Shown: positions 1 through 11,311 of the stretch, piece after piece
Layout of the letters: the number at the start of each line of letters is the position of its first letter
How positions within the stretch are numbered: the stretch's first letter is position 1
The notes under the pieces: model-generated
The model's database searches: none
Told to the model about the DNA's origin: nothing
Seen by the model: the letters and a program-made list of their open reading frames with translations, nothing else
From: Ariolimax columbianus
Lineage: Eukaryota; Mollusca; Gastropoda; Stylommatophora; Arionidae
NCBI GenBank assembly: GCA_036924085.1
Contig: JAVGWX010000003.1
Span: 112,761,764 to 112,825,763 of the forward strand
Length of the DNA stretch: 64,000 nt
Reading direction: 5' to 3'
Position numbers and translations under genes: made by a program

Positions 1-830
1 ATTTTGATCTCTACACAGATCTTTTTGGACGTCTGTGAATTTCTTTTCCGCTGTCCATGGTATTCTGAGAAATTTCATGTAGCATTTTCACTTGAGAGGT
101 TCAATTTTCTTTTATAGTGTTTGTGTGATGGTCCATGGTTTCCATTAGTACGATGCCACACAGAAGGGACACACCCTCATTATTTTGTGTTCTTGTTGTT
201 TTGCTCATGTTCTATTTTACGTTTTTCACTTTATTGATCCTCTGTATCGCCATGTTTATTCTTTTTTCGTTATTTATTTGTGACAGTCTTCATTGTTACT
301 GGAAATGGAGCGGAGAAATTCGAAACGTGTGTCGTTTTCGATTTCTTCTGTTTCTAGAATAACTTGTGTCTGTTTTTTGTTTGATCGGTGGTCATTAATT
401 TGGCTTTACCAATGTTCAAGTAGAGATTGTATCCTTAAACTATCTTCTTTAACCGACATGGTCATCTGTTCAAGTTTCTTTGTGCTCTTTGAAAGGAAAA
501 CGGTGTCATCCGCATATCTGACTTTTGATATTTTGTTGCCATCGATTGTAAGAGGATTTAAATTTCTGCAATGTTGGGCGTTCTGACATTTCTAATCATG
601 GTTTCCGCTTAAAAAGATCAGTATGCATCCCGTCTTACTCCTTTCTGCGCTTTAAGCCAGTCTTATGTGTTGCCAGTTATTCTGACGGCTGTGTCTTCTC
701 CTATAGAATGTTTTCATTAAGTGAATCATGTGCGATAGGAACACCGTCTCTCGTGATGTTCCACAGGATTTGGTGTTGCAAACAGTCAAAAATCATTGGT
801 GTAATCTATTAAGTAAATGTGAAGGTCTAT
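1..830 (-). mobile_element. RTE/BovB-like LINE, degraded reverse transcriptase end
   Basis: Minus-strand translation gives reverse-transcriptase blocks in the right order, scattered over all three frames. A 'MIHLMKTFYR' block lies near 720-750, a GVRQG-type box decayed to 'GVRR' near 640-655, 'AETMIRNVR' near 575-605, and the catalytic box 'VRYADDTVFL' with YADD at 505-516. An 'IPWTA' block from the C-terminal part lies near 51-67. The block spacing is that of RTE-clade elements, whose RT copies RNA at a nicked target. Endonuclease sequence is absent, so the copy is 5' truncated, and it continues past the left edge. Many stops and frameshifts show it is dead. The RT call is firm; the clade is an inference from motif style. 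Confidence 0.8.
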
Positions 831-1159
831 ACTGTATTCTCTAAATTGTTTCTATAATATTGCTAATGTTATGTATGAGACATTTGTATCTGCATATCGC
901 TGGATTTCCATACGCCTTAGTTGCGTGCCTATCTATAAAACGCTGTGGATTTGTGTTTGTGTGTGTTCAAAATGGCTTTATGCTGCAACTGGAGGAACGA
1001 TAATTCTTATAAACCACCGTCGGCACGCTGTCTAGGTAACGATTTTATTGCTATTTTCTTGCACCAGCATATTAGTTATTTCCTGTACATTATTTTTACG
1101 TTTTTCTGTTAAGGTTGTATGATTAGCACATGGTATTGTGTTGACATGACCAACAAATA

Positions 1160-1858
1160 CAACACGAGTTTATTACGAGCTTACTTCAACACCAGCTTAC
1201 TACAACACCAATTTACTACAACACCAGCTTACTACAACACCAGATTACTACAACACCAGCTTACTACAACACGAGTTTACTACACCAGCTTACTACAACA
1301 CGAGTTTACTACTAGCTTACTTCAACACCAGCTTACTGCACCAGCTTACTACAATACCAGATTACTACAACACCGGCTTACTACACCAGCTTACTACAAC
1401 ACCAGCTTACTACAATACCAGATTACTACAACACCAGCTTACAATACCAGCTTACTACAACACCAGCTTACTACAACACCAGCTTAATACAACACTAGAT
1501 TAATACAACACTAGATTACTACAACACCAGTTTACTACAACACCAGTTTACTACAACACCAGTTTACTACAACACCAGATTACTACAACACCAGATTACT
1601 ACAACACCAGATTACTACAATACTAGATTACTACAACACTAGATTACTACAACACTAGATTACTACAACACCAGATTACTACAACACCAGTTTACTACAA
1701 CACTAGATTACTACAACACCAGATTACTACAACACCAGTTTACTACAACACCAGATTACTACAACACCAGCTTACTACAACAGCTAACTACAACACCAGA
1801 TTACTACAACACCAGTTTACTACAACACCATATTACTACAACACCAGTTTAATGCAAC
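1160..1858. repeat. 16-bp minisatellite
   Basis: About 43 tandem copies of a 16-bp unit of the form TTACTACAACACCAGM. The last base varies between blocks (C, A or T), and some units lose or gain one to six bases. It has no stops in one forward frame, which produces a spurious 122-codon open frame. Confidence 0.95.
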
Positions 1859-1860
1859 CG

Positions 1861-4800
1861 ACTTAACACATATGGCTCCCCATTTTGCGTAACGGCACAG
1901 GTGGACTGACAGATCAACAGGTAAGTACGACCGATTGTATCTTAAAAAAAATTATTCATAACCTACTCACAGTCCAAGCCACAAAAATCAGACGGGAAAT
2001 CAGGGCAAACGGAAGACCAATGACACGTTGCAGAAACAATATATAGAACATAACAGTGTATACACAGATGGTACACGGAAGAAGATTCCACTCACTTCGC
2101 CTAGCGACATGCAATAGACATATGAGATGAGATAACAGAATGTGCGTTAAAGCACAGCCACCTCTAGATACCATCTAAAGTTAATTCCATTATTTTGATT
2201 AACTGTTTTGTAAAAACATATAGAAAACTTCTATTATAAAGGGACGAAACAATAAAAAAAATATTGCATTTACGTAGTGTTTGTATGTTTATTTGCTATC
2301 GACGCTAATCGTACTGAGATCTCTCTTGATTAAATTTTTTGGTAGCAGGTTACAATGGATCTTCTTTCATCCAGATGTATTTGTGAAGATGAGCATGGCT
2401 CATCTTACCTATAGTGCAATGCGAGACTCCTTAGCCAGCCCACCATTACCGGAATCACAGTGTCGATACCTATCACGTTGGCAAGACGGTTGTGACGCAA
2501 ACTGTTTTCAGAAGTGTGACGATGACGTAAGTTAGGGGTCTCGGTTTGTATGTTTCACCTGGCCCTGATGCTCGTCCTTGCTTCTGTATTTACATGTTAA
2601 ACATATTGTATCTTAAATATACAAGCACGTACACGGCAGTGGCATATCAGAAAACATGTTCCATGTTATTGATTATTTTTAATCATAGACTGAGCCTGGC
2701 GACCGATAAACAACACAGTAACTTGTCTTAGTTTTAATGATAGAGTATGGCAAGCCACTCGTTATACAAATGATCAGTTTAGATTGAGTAAGGTAGACGT
2801 TATCTGGCTGACGTGGCCAGGATTAACCGACATGTAAAGCAGTTATTGTCTAGATATACGTCACTATTAGAGACATACACGGAGGCAATGGCTCAAAGAA
2901 CCGATTGCTTTGCACCTGGGTCATATACGTTCAGTCCTTTTCCCTTGGCTTTACAGCAGAGTAGACTAGGGGAAGACGTCATACCATGAAACATGATATG
3001 ACCTGCCCGATCTGTCAAACGAAAGCTATGTGATATAAACCTGGTATATTGGGGTTTAAAAGAGCTTCACAGTCCCATGGACACACGCTCCAGCTATTTC
3101 ACAATTAGAGATTGATATGAATGGATGGTAAGATAACGTGCTGGGTATTTGACAGATTCAAGGAAGGTCCCAGGGTTTCTTTCATCAGTTATATTACCGT
3201 GAATGAATTGACAGATGGGGGAAGGTTTTTTCAACACAGAACAACCCTAACGAGTAGAAAATGATTCTTTGTTCAGTCCAACGTCAGTGTAGCGTATTAG
3301 ATCATGTGGTCACACACAGGAGAACTAAGTCGTTAGACTGAACGAAGCCAACAGTCAACGATTTTCAAAAGAAACTCCGGACGAGACAACGCTGTTCCAC
3401 ATGCGGATCGTCCAGGTGGATTTGGCGTAACGTCTGGTCACGTCAAGCGGAGGATTCCTCCAGATAATGGCAATAAGTGTATAGGTGAGACTAGAGGCTA
3501 AACTTCGAAAAGCTGTTGTGTTCCTCGATCTGTCTAGAAGGAGATATCATTGATAAGCGTGGCTGTGAGCAGACGAGGCGGGGTCAGCACGTGTCAATCA
3601 CGAGTAGAGGACAATGGAAATACATCAAAGTAATACAGAATTACTTAGGGGTAGAGATTCCCATATAGGGGCGTTTTTCTGCGAAAGAGTGCGAGTCTAG
3701 GAACAGAGGTTACACACAACAGGAGACTCGGAGACCAGATTATAACGAGCAGAGACCTAAGAAGTAGCAAATGAAACAGAGTGGATGACAAGGAAGACGC
3801 TAGACTTGACGGTAACCGAGCAACATTGGACAGAGAAACCTTCAAACATTTGCAAAGTGTTAATCGTCAAAGCAATATTCATTAAGTGTTACATACACGA
3901 TTACAGAGCAGTGAGTTCGGGAACAACAGAGATAGTCGGAAGAGAATATTCCACTACCAGTCAAGCACATACGCAAGATTAGAACGATAAAAATCCTGAT
4001 TTATTGACAAAACGATAGAACCTGTGAAAAGTTAGTGCAAGTGTTAGCACCTGTGCAGTATGCACATGTTCTTCATAAAGGAAATATTAGTAGAGTAGAT
4101 CATCAGAAGGTCATTTATATGAATAAGTAGAACAATAGACTAATTTAATTCCAGCTGCGAAACATCGATGGTTTTTGGTGTTATGAGCTCATTATTGTTA
4201 TGAACCTTACATTTTGGAACTCGTAAATAATAGTATTTATGTGATACGTGAGGTTCCAGATGAGTGGTTTCAAGATTCAGCAAAACTGGTATATTTATTA
4301 AATTCTTCTTTCTTTTCGCTTTTCCTGTTCTGCCTTTTAGCGTCAGGCTATGAAGAGATATCTAGAACGAGCCCTACCGTGCGCCTCGTACATTGACTGC
4401 ATCAGATTTCCGTAAGCTCGTTTTTTGTGATCGGCTTTTAGCCTTGAATCCATTGTATCTAAATAGCATTGCTTACTGGAGGGTGCCGTGTGGTGGTAAT
4501 CTTGTTACATGACCAACACATTTTAGTTGTTGTTTTTTTTATGTAGTCTAATAATGGTTTTGTTCTCACAAGTATTCTGATGTCATCGTTTCTGAACATG
4601 TCTATCCTTGTTATACCCAATATTGTTTGCAGGCATTTTTGTTTCAGCTATTACGATTTTTCGTTTTTCAATTGATATTAATGTCCAGTTTTGACAATGG
4701 TAGTAACAAAGTGTTGTATAAAGCTGTTTTGGTAGTTATTCTCACGTGCTGGTATTTAATTTTTGGTGTTAATTATCCAATAAACTTTATTAAGTTAAAT

Positions 4801-5920
4801 ATCGAATAAGAAAAATTAAAAGGAAGGACAGAGTAGACTAGTGAATATGATGTGGGAGGACTGTTATGAGTACATTAATTTTTCCCAGTGGCCAGAATAG
4901 CATATCACAATGAAAATACTAAATTTAGTGATAGATCAGTAGAAAACTTCATTTGATTTCCGTAACCAGGACCCACTGAGTAGGACTAAACAGTGACATA
5001 TGCAATTAAGGGAAAGCTATGTTACATGTGTGCTGTTTCACGATCAGTTCCTAATCAAATATAAGTTTAACTGCTCCTTATTCTGAACCATTGTTTCGGA
5101 GCATAATGCAGCCACTGCAATTGGGGCCTAACAGAAGCGTGTATCAAAACACTGGGTGTGCTTTTGCAGTGGTGGTTTCTGTAGTAATTTGTTACACATG
5201 ATAATTTTGCTAACCGTGTACATAACCCCGTTAGTTGTATTTTACGACTTGCTTGGAAGGTTGCAGATTGGACTTATTCTTTGTTCCCCGGTATCCATAC
5301 GTCAATCGACAATCAAATTATGTTAGCTCTCCGTGCAGCACATATCTTCAATGAATTCACGCCAAGTACTTTTGTCACTTGTTTCCGTTCCAGCTTTCGT
5401 GTTTCCTGTACAATTGTCACATCCAAACTGAACATTATTAACCTGCATGTCAAATAACTTGACATAAGCCAATGAACAATATCTCAATAAATGTTACTAT
5501 TAAAACCTCCATTCAGAAACATGTGCCCTTAAAAATTAACTTATTCATCAAGAATGCAATAACATATCAATATGATTATTTGCTTGCAGTCTTACATTTG
5601 CTATGGCGTTTAAATATTTTTGAATAAAATTATGAAAGCACTACTGTTATTTAAAAGCGAGTGATTTCCTTTAATCTTTTTCAGCGACGAAAATGTTTAG
5701 CTCATCTAAAACATACTTTAGTTGTACAAACATCATACTGTTTGTGGGCTAAAGGCTTATTTTCAGTTGGCGTCCGGGGTGATTTGAACAGACAGTTACA
5801 AATAACACGCCATTCATATGTATTCTGTCTTTAATTTATGTTCGAAGCGGATAGCTAAGGAAGTTATTTGCATTACTATGTGTATGTGTTTGTGTGTGTG
5901 TGAGCTTCAGGAGACATATA
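1861..5920. other. Unannotated AT-rich stretch
   Basis: No convincing gene, RNA or complete mobile element seen. Open frames are short (84 codons at most) and unlike any family I recognise. Part of 5095-5290 resembles 14955-15145 and is listed separately. Confidence 0.5.
5095..5290 (+). repeat. Old dispersed repeat, copy 1
   Basis: Shares with 14955-15145 a core reading CAGTGGTGGTTTCTGTAG, followed by similar sequence for roughly 150 bases. Only two copies are visible, with no ends, tail or coding content, so the class is unknown. Confidence 0.4.
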
Positions 5921-5924
5921 AACG

Positions 5925-6335
5925 TGAAATAAATTGAGACGCTAGACTGGTAAAGCACAACATAATGACCAGAGTCAGGCACAACATAATGACCAGAGTC
6001 AGGCACAACATACTGACCAGAGTCAGGCACAACATACTAACCAGAGTCAAGCACAATATACCGACCACTGTTTCGTCCATGTAGCATTCCCTAGAAACAG
6101 GCTGTTTTCGAGGTAGTCTGGCTGACGAGATGCGGATCAACGTGATCCCCGTAGTCATGAGCTTCACGACGATGAAGCCAAGTATAGCACAACTACCTGG
6201 TGGACCACAAGCTACCTTCATCAGCACACTCGGGATGTGAGGAAAGCTTCTACAATCCGCCACTTAACGTCATTTTCAGGGCGCTCAAAAGAGTAGATTT
6301 ACACATTGTGGAAATTCAACAACACCAACAACATA
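5925..6335 (+). repeat. AAC-tailed SINE-like repeat, copy A
   Basis: One of six copies in the window of a 300-400 bp non-coding element ending in (AAC)n. Shared landmarks in order are a head near 'GAGACGCTAG', 'GGCACAACATACTGACC', 'GGCTGACGAGATG', 'CACTCGGGATGTGAGGAAAG', 'CACATTGTGG' and then the AAC tail. In this copy the head block of about 24 bp is tandemly repeated four times (5948-6060). No clear RNA polymerase III box was found, so it may be a SINE or the 3' end of an unseen LINE. Confidence 0.75.
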
Positions 6336-7177
6336 CACATTGTAACACACACATCAGCTTAAGGTTATTCTACGCCTTCGAATAATATGCAAACGTATTG
6401 TCATGACGCAGACACGGATATTTCTCGTACATTGTGAAACCCCTGATGAAGTGGTAAGTGAGCCTTTTCCATTTCCCGTAATAACACGAAACAATTTTCA
6501 GTTCCCGACTTGCAATCAATAAAATTGCCAATGAGTTACTGCAGAACTGTGAAAAGACTTTACCCGAAGTAATGTTATTTTGTATACCAGAACAAAAACA
6601 AAACGAATCCAGGTTCGGGACTGAAAATGTGTTTTACATAGGGTTATGTTCAACATTTCGAATGCATATTTTCAGCAATTGTATTGGTACAGTTGTTGAG
6701 TTACAGTTAATTTAAAAGCTGACCATAGTAAACGTATTGTGCCATCAACTCCAATATAATCAATACGACGTCGAATCCCAATGCTGCGATCCACCTAGAG
6801 AATATATAAGGTTAAGGATTAAACTCTGCTTGCCTCTGGAGTTTCCACGTAGTGTATATGTTAGATGATTTTTATTTCTCATTTGTTAGAAAAAAATTAC
6901 CTTTGCCGTAGAGAAGATTTGAGCCCGTGTCCTTATTGCCAGACGCAGATCTATAACCTGAGCTCTCAAGTATCCGGTCCTCAATGTACCATAAATCCAT
7001 AAAACATCGTGAACTAATCTACTTGTTTAGCCAGGGTCCTCCACAGACGAAATGAGTCCTTCTGTAAACGATACGTGTACACATTCTCTTACAAAACTGC
7101 AGGAAAGATTAAGACATCAGGCATCGTCATTGAGCCTCATCTGGAACTGAGCAATACACCATATATATATATAGGAT
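6336..7177. other. Mostly unannotated stretch
   Basis: No gene recognised. A tRNA-like segment on the minus strand at about 6905-6990 is listed separately. Confidence 0.5.
6905..6990 (-). pseudogene. Possible tRNA-like relic
   Basis: On the minus strand a box A-like 'GAGCTCAGGTTATAG' is followed about 35 bases later by a box B-like 'GGGCTCAAATC'. The order and spacing suit a tRNA pseudogene or SINE head. The cloverleaf is poor, and no second copy is visible here, so chance remains possible. Confidence 0.3.
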
Positions 7178-7432
7178 GTATTGAACTGAGACGCTGGTCC
7201 GGTCAGGCACAACATACTGCCCAGGACGTCGCGTCAGGGTTAAACACAATATATTGAACAGAGCCACTATCTCTCTTCGATGTTGCGTTCTCTGGAAACA
7301 GGCTGTGTTCAAGGCAGTCAAGCTGACTAGATGTGGATCGACGTGATCATTGTAGTAGTGAGCATCACGCAAAGTAAGCCAAGAATAGCACAACCTCCTG
7401 GAGGACAATAACAACATAGAGCAACAATAACA
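7178..7432 (+). repeat. AAC-tailed SINE-like repeat, copy B (3' truncated)
   Basis: Matches the family from the head (GAGACGCTGG) through 'GGAAACAGGCTGTGTTCAAG' to about 7410. It then ends early in a short AAC-containing run, lacking the 'CACTCGGGATGTGAGG' block of the other copies. Confidence 0.7.
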
Positions 7433-8129
7433 ACATAGAGCATCATGTTGGATCTGATATAAAGTTCACTACTTGTTCCCCTCCTCACTAAGTTACAAGA
7501 GAAATGCAAGTGAGGTTACCCTGAGGGGTTTGTCAACAACTTGAACGGATGTCAAAATCTAAACAACCTTTAAGAAAGGATGGAAAAGATTGACATATTT
7601 GTCTATTTTTCTAATCGATGTAATTGATACGTTGGAAATTGTGTTTACATACATCTCGTAGCGTTTATAGGTAAACTATTTCTGTGAAAGGAATCAGTGG
7701 ATCAGAAACTATGTTTTACCTTTGCATAAATAAACTAGAGGCCGTCTGTGTAGCAAAGTGCTAGAAAGCTTGCTTTTCACGATAAAGGTTATGAGCTTCC
7801 TCCCCGTTATTGACACGGACAGCCAACCAAGCTAGGATCAGTACCAATCTGTCATCTTGTGGTTTGTTAGTCACTTTCCTTTGTGTAGTTTATGAAGATC
7901 TTTCATCCTTAATATAAACTTTCGCTTTTGATTTGTTCTAGCTTAGTATCTATCTTTTTAATGTGTCACATGGTTCACCTTGTTCCAAAAAGCAAAGAGC
8001 GCTGTTCAGTGTTTTTCTCTTTAAAGCCCAGAGCACACAACAACAGCGCTCATTTTTGTTAAAAGGTTTTCATCCCATATGCATAAAACCTTTTCGGTCC
8101 TTGAATTCAAACACATACATGTTGTATCT
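7433..8129. other. Unannotated stretch
   Basis: No gene or repeat with a recognisable partner seen between the AAC-tailed repeat and the 5' break of the next LINE. Confidence 0.5.
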
Positions 8130-8825
8130 GTTAGGGCGGCAGTGGAAGAAATGGTGACAGGTAAAAGTAATGAAAGCCATATAGTACTGCTTACAGATGC
8201 CTTGGCCGTAGTCACAGCACTAAAAAGCCAGAAAAATACTGAACTTAATGATTTAAGAGCAGTACTCTGTCAACTATGCCAGCAGTCCGCACCAAAAAGG
8301 GTAGTGGTACAGTGGATTCCATCCCACTAAAACATCCAAGGCAACGAGGAGGCAGACAGACTGGCAAAAGAAGGTGCGAGACTATCACAACCAGATACTA
8401 GTTTGACATACGAAGAGTCAAAACGGCTTATTAGAGCTAGATACATGACCAAATGGGAAACCGAACATACTGGCTACACAAAAAACGATGCATATTACCA
8501 GTTGAACAGAAGAGAGCAGGTCGTGGTCTTCAGACTTCGCACTGGCCACAATAGACTGAGGTACCACCTATTCAACAAATTGAAGATAGGTGGCACTGAC
8601 GAATGCCCGTGTGGTACCGGGAAAATGACCGCTGAACATTTGCTGCAAAACTGCCCGACATACGAGGATCAGAGAGAGCATATGTGGCCATCACCAGTGG
8701 CAACACTAGTCAAGCTTTATGGCAGTGTCGACAGCCTCAGGATGACCGCTGCTTTTTTCGAAAAAAATAATGGTTACTGTCTGACTGCGTACGATGATGA
8801 AGAAGAAGAAAGAAGTATCTGTTAG
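8130..8825 (+). mobile_element. I-like LINE, 5'-truncated RNase H and C-terminal end
   Basis: Encodes the C-terminal part of a LINE polyprotein. RNase H blocks are 'LLTDALAVVTAL' (active-site Asp), 'QWIPSH' and 'GNEEADRLA' (active-site Asp). A Cys-His cluster follows ('CPCGTGKMTAEHLLQNCP', near 8608-8660), as is common after RNase H in I-group elements. A TAA at 8328-8330 replaces the Cys codon present in the second copy at 34.2-34.9 kb, so the frame is broken. Similarity to that copy starts abruptly near 8130, indicating 5' truncation. The 3' end runs into GATGATGAAGAAGAAGAAAG, a short GAA-type tail. RNase H removes RNA from the RNA-DNA hybrid made during retrotransposition. Confidence 0.88.
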
Positions 8826-9060
8826 TACTACTACTAAGCATTACGCTACGTTGCCCCTCCCCACCTCCTAAACCCACTAACGTATCTCAGCCTTACTTGT
8901 CCAACTAATATACTTTTGCAATCACTTCTGACATTTTTTTAATTAAGAGTAGACAGCGAGAAATGAAATTAGCCAGCCCTTATCTAAGAATAAGTGGAGC
9001 CCTAGCATTGAATTCCCGCCAGCAATGTCTGCAATGAGACTGACTACCTTTACATAATAA
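8826..9060. other. Short unannotated stretch
   Basis: Nothing recognised between the two LINE tails. Confidence 0.5.
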
Positions 9061-9455
9061 TAATGTTCGCTTATGCATCTGTGGCCCGTTGAGACGATCG
9101 AACGCAACCACGACCAGTCAGGACGGCACTCTGCCAGACCACGTCTACGGCAGAGTGGGGGGGGGGGCGGAAGAGTTGCTATCTGTTAAAGCCACGTGTT
9201 TCAGGAACGGCCTCTCCTGCGCTTCCAGCCAGCTGGTTGAAAACCCTTAACATTTTGAAACTTTGAACAGCCTTGAGAATGGATCTGGTGAGCTGGAACT
9301 TTCTGATCCAGTCGGACATGTCCAAACAGGGAGAAGCGACGACGGTCCAGGACTTCCAATACAGTTGGATGATTAGTCATAGTAGAGACTACAAAAACGT
9401 GTTTGCAAAATGGTAGGGCGGTTATGTTCAAGTGGTTTCCTACAGAACTATACAT
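9060..9455 (-). mobile_element. LINE C-terminal tail with ATT-rich 3' end
   Basis: The minus strand carries 'RRRFSLFGHVRLDQKVPAHQI' in one frame (9298-9360 region) and, after frame breaks, 'VVAFDRLNGPQMHKR' near 9070-9115. Both are typical of the basic C-terminus downstream of the RT in many invertebrate LINEs. The copy ends at ATTATTATT near 9055-9065, as expected for an element with a short tandem tail. The RT itself is missing, so this is a 5'-truncated dead copy. A run of nine to ten G at 9159-9168 lies inside it. The exact clade is not resolved. Confidence 0.6.
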
Positions 9456-9879
9456 GTGACAAAGGTGAGAATAAACGTTCGTTTATACTGAGAGCCACTA
9501 ACATTGCGATGAAACCCCACTAGGGTAGAATGCTCTCGAACTCACGGCATTTTTACACTATACCTTTTACAAAGGCTAAACGCCTTCTAGATTGTTAGTA
9601 TACATCCCGAAATGTGCTTCAGAAGGTCGTCCTTCAGTATGTCTAACCTTTCCCTGATGTTACTATTCTCTCCCCTTGGTCCTCCTGGATGTCGTATACT
9701 TAGAGACTTCTTAGAAAGCCTACCACTACTGGGCCACATTATTGACCACCCCACCTCATTGGATGAATTGATATGACATAGCCTGTTTACTGAGGCGCAG
9801 CCTGGACTACATTGATAATAGCGTCTTAATTAGTATGTTTAACCTGTCCGTCATGTGACTCTTCGTTCTCACCTTGATC
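9456..9879. other. Unannotated stretch, grading into minisatellite
   Basis: No gene seen. From about 9600 there are weak matches to the 48-bp unit of the following array (phrases like 'CAGTATGTCTAACC'), suggesting old, decayed repeat units. Confidence 0.45.
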
Positions 9880-10799
9880 AGTATGTCTCACCTGTCCCTG
9901 TATGGTACTATTCTCACACCTTGATCAGTATGTCTCACCTGTCCCTGTGTGCTACTATTCTCTCACCTTGATCAGTATGTCTCACCTGTCCCTGGTGTAA
10001 ATCTTCGCTCCCACCTTGATCAGTATGTCTCACCTGTCCCTGGTGTAAATCCTCGCTCCCACCTTGATCGGTATGTCTCACCTGTCCCTGGTGTAAATCT
10101 TCGCTCCCACCTTGATCAGTATGTCTCACCTGTCCCTGGTGTAAATCTTCGCTCCCACCTTGATCAGTATGTCTCACCTGTCCCTGGTGTAAATCTTCGC
10201 TCCCACCTTGATCAGTATGTCCCACCTGTCCCTGGTGTAAATCTTCGCTCCCACCTTGATCAGTATGTCTCACCTGTCCCTGGTGTAAATCTTCGCTCCC
10301 ACCTTGATCAGTATGTCTCACCTGTCCCTGTGTGTTACTATTCTCTCCCACCTTGATCAGTATGTCTCACCTGTCCCTGGTGTAAATCTTCGCTCCCACC
10401 TTGATCAGTATGTCTCACCTGTCCCTGGTGTAAATCTTCGCTCCCACCTTGATCAGTATGTCCCACCTGTCCCTGGTGTAAATCTTCGCTCCCACTTTGA
10501 TCAGGATGTCTCACCTGTCTCGGATGTTACTCTTCGCTCCCACCTTGATCAGGATGTCTCCCCTGTCCCGGATGTTACTCTTCGCTCCCACCTTGATCAG
10601 TATGTCTCACCTGTCTTTGGTGTTACTATTCTCCCACCTTGATCAGTATGTATCACCTGTCCCTGATGATACTCTACGCTCCCACCTTAATCAGCATGTC
10701 TCACCTGTCCTTGGTTTTACCGTTTTCTCACCTTAATCAATATGTCTCACTTGTCCCTGGTGTTACCCTTCTCCCACCTTAATCAGTATGTTTCACCAT
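9880..10799. repeat. 48-bp minisatellite
   Basis: About 19 units of a 48-bp repeat with landmarks 'CACCTTGATCAGTATGTCTC', 'ACCTGTCCCTGGTG' and 'TAAATCTTCGCTCC'. Central units are nearly identical and flanking units are diverged. Because 48 is a multiple of three, the array gives open frames on both strands (up to 138 codons) that are not genes. Decayed units continue at 11081-11215, beyond a SINE insertion. Confidence 0.95.
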
Positions 10800-10806
10800 A
10801 CCTAGT

Positions 10807-11073
10807 AGGGGACGTCGTGGTCTAGTGGTTAATTGACACGGTTCACAATCCGAAGGTGCTGTGTTTGATCATCACAGTATTACCCCGGGGAAGCAAACCC
10901 TTAGAAAATGCAGGCGGAAGCAGATCCTTACATGAAATGTATGCCGAAGTCGGATGAAATGGACCAACAGGCGTAAAATAAAAACACAGAACATCGCTCG
11001 TCGCCTTGGGGAATAGAAAAATAAAGTGAACGCAAAAAACTAAAACAAAAAAAAACAAAAACAAAAACCAACA
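10807..11073 (+). mobile_element. tRNA-derived SINE, family V, copy 1
   Basis: The head reads like a tRNA: box A 'TGGTCTAGTGGTTA' at about 10820 and a box B-like 'TGTTTGATCATC' near 10861. A family-specific body follows ('CCCCGGGGAAGC', 'CCCTTAGAAAATGCAG', 'GCCGAAGTCGGA') and an A-rich tail. It is flanked by the 7-bp direct repeat ACCTAGT at 10800-10806 and 11074-11080, the expected target-site duplication. It interrupts the 48-bp minisatellite. Other copies lie at 42862-43125 and 63935-64000. Confidence 0.8.
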
Positions 11074-11080
11074 ACCTAGT

Positions 11081-11215
11081 TATTACTCTTGGCTCCCACC
11101 TTGATCACTATGTTTCACCAGAACCTGATGTAACTCTTCGCTCCAACTTTCATCGGTATATTTCACTACACGCAAATGTTACTCTTCGCTCCATTATCTA
11201 TATTATGCTTCTAAA
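11081..11215. repeat. Outlying 48-bp minisatellite units
   Basis: Three diverged units of the same array as 9880-10799, separated from it by the SINE. Confidence 0.8.
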
Positions 11216-11225
11216 AGTTTATATA

Positions 11226-11228
11226 TAC

Positions 11229-11304
<76 letters not shown>
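11226..11304. repeat. (TA)n microsatellite
   Basis: Nearly pure TA dinucleotide run immediately left of the Tc1-like element. Confidence 0.97.
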
Positions 11305-11307
<3 letters not shown>

Positions 11308-11311
11308 CATA

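Noticed and set aside
9935..10736. Open frames of 79-138 codons on both strands
   Set aside because: Produced by the 48-bp minisatellite, whose length is a multiple of three. Both strands being open is the mark of a repeat artefact.
9880..10800. CRISPR-like array
   Set aside because: The units are contiguous tandem copies with no unique spacers, and the DNA is eukaryotic.
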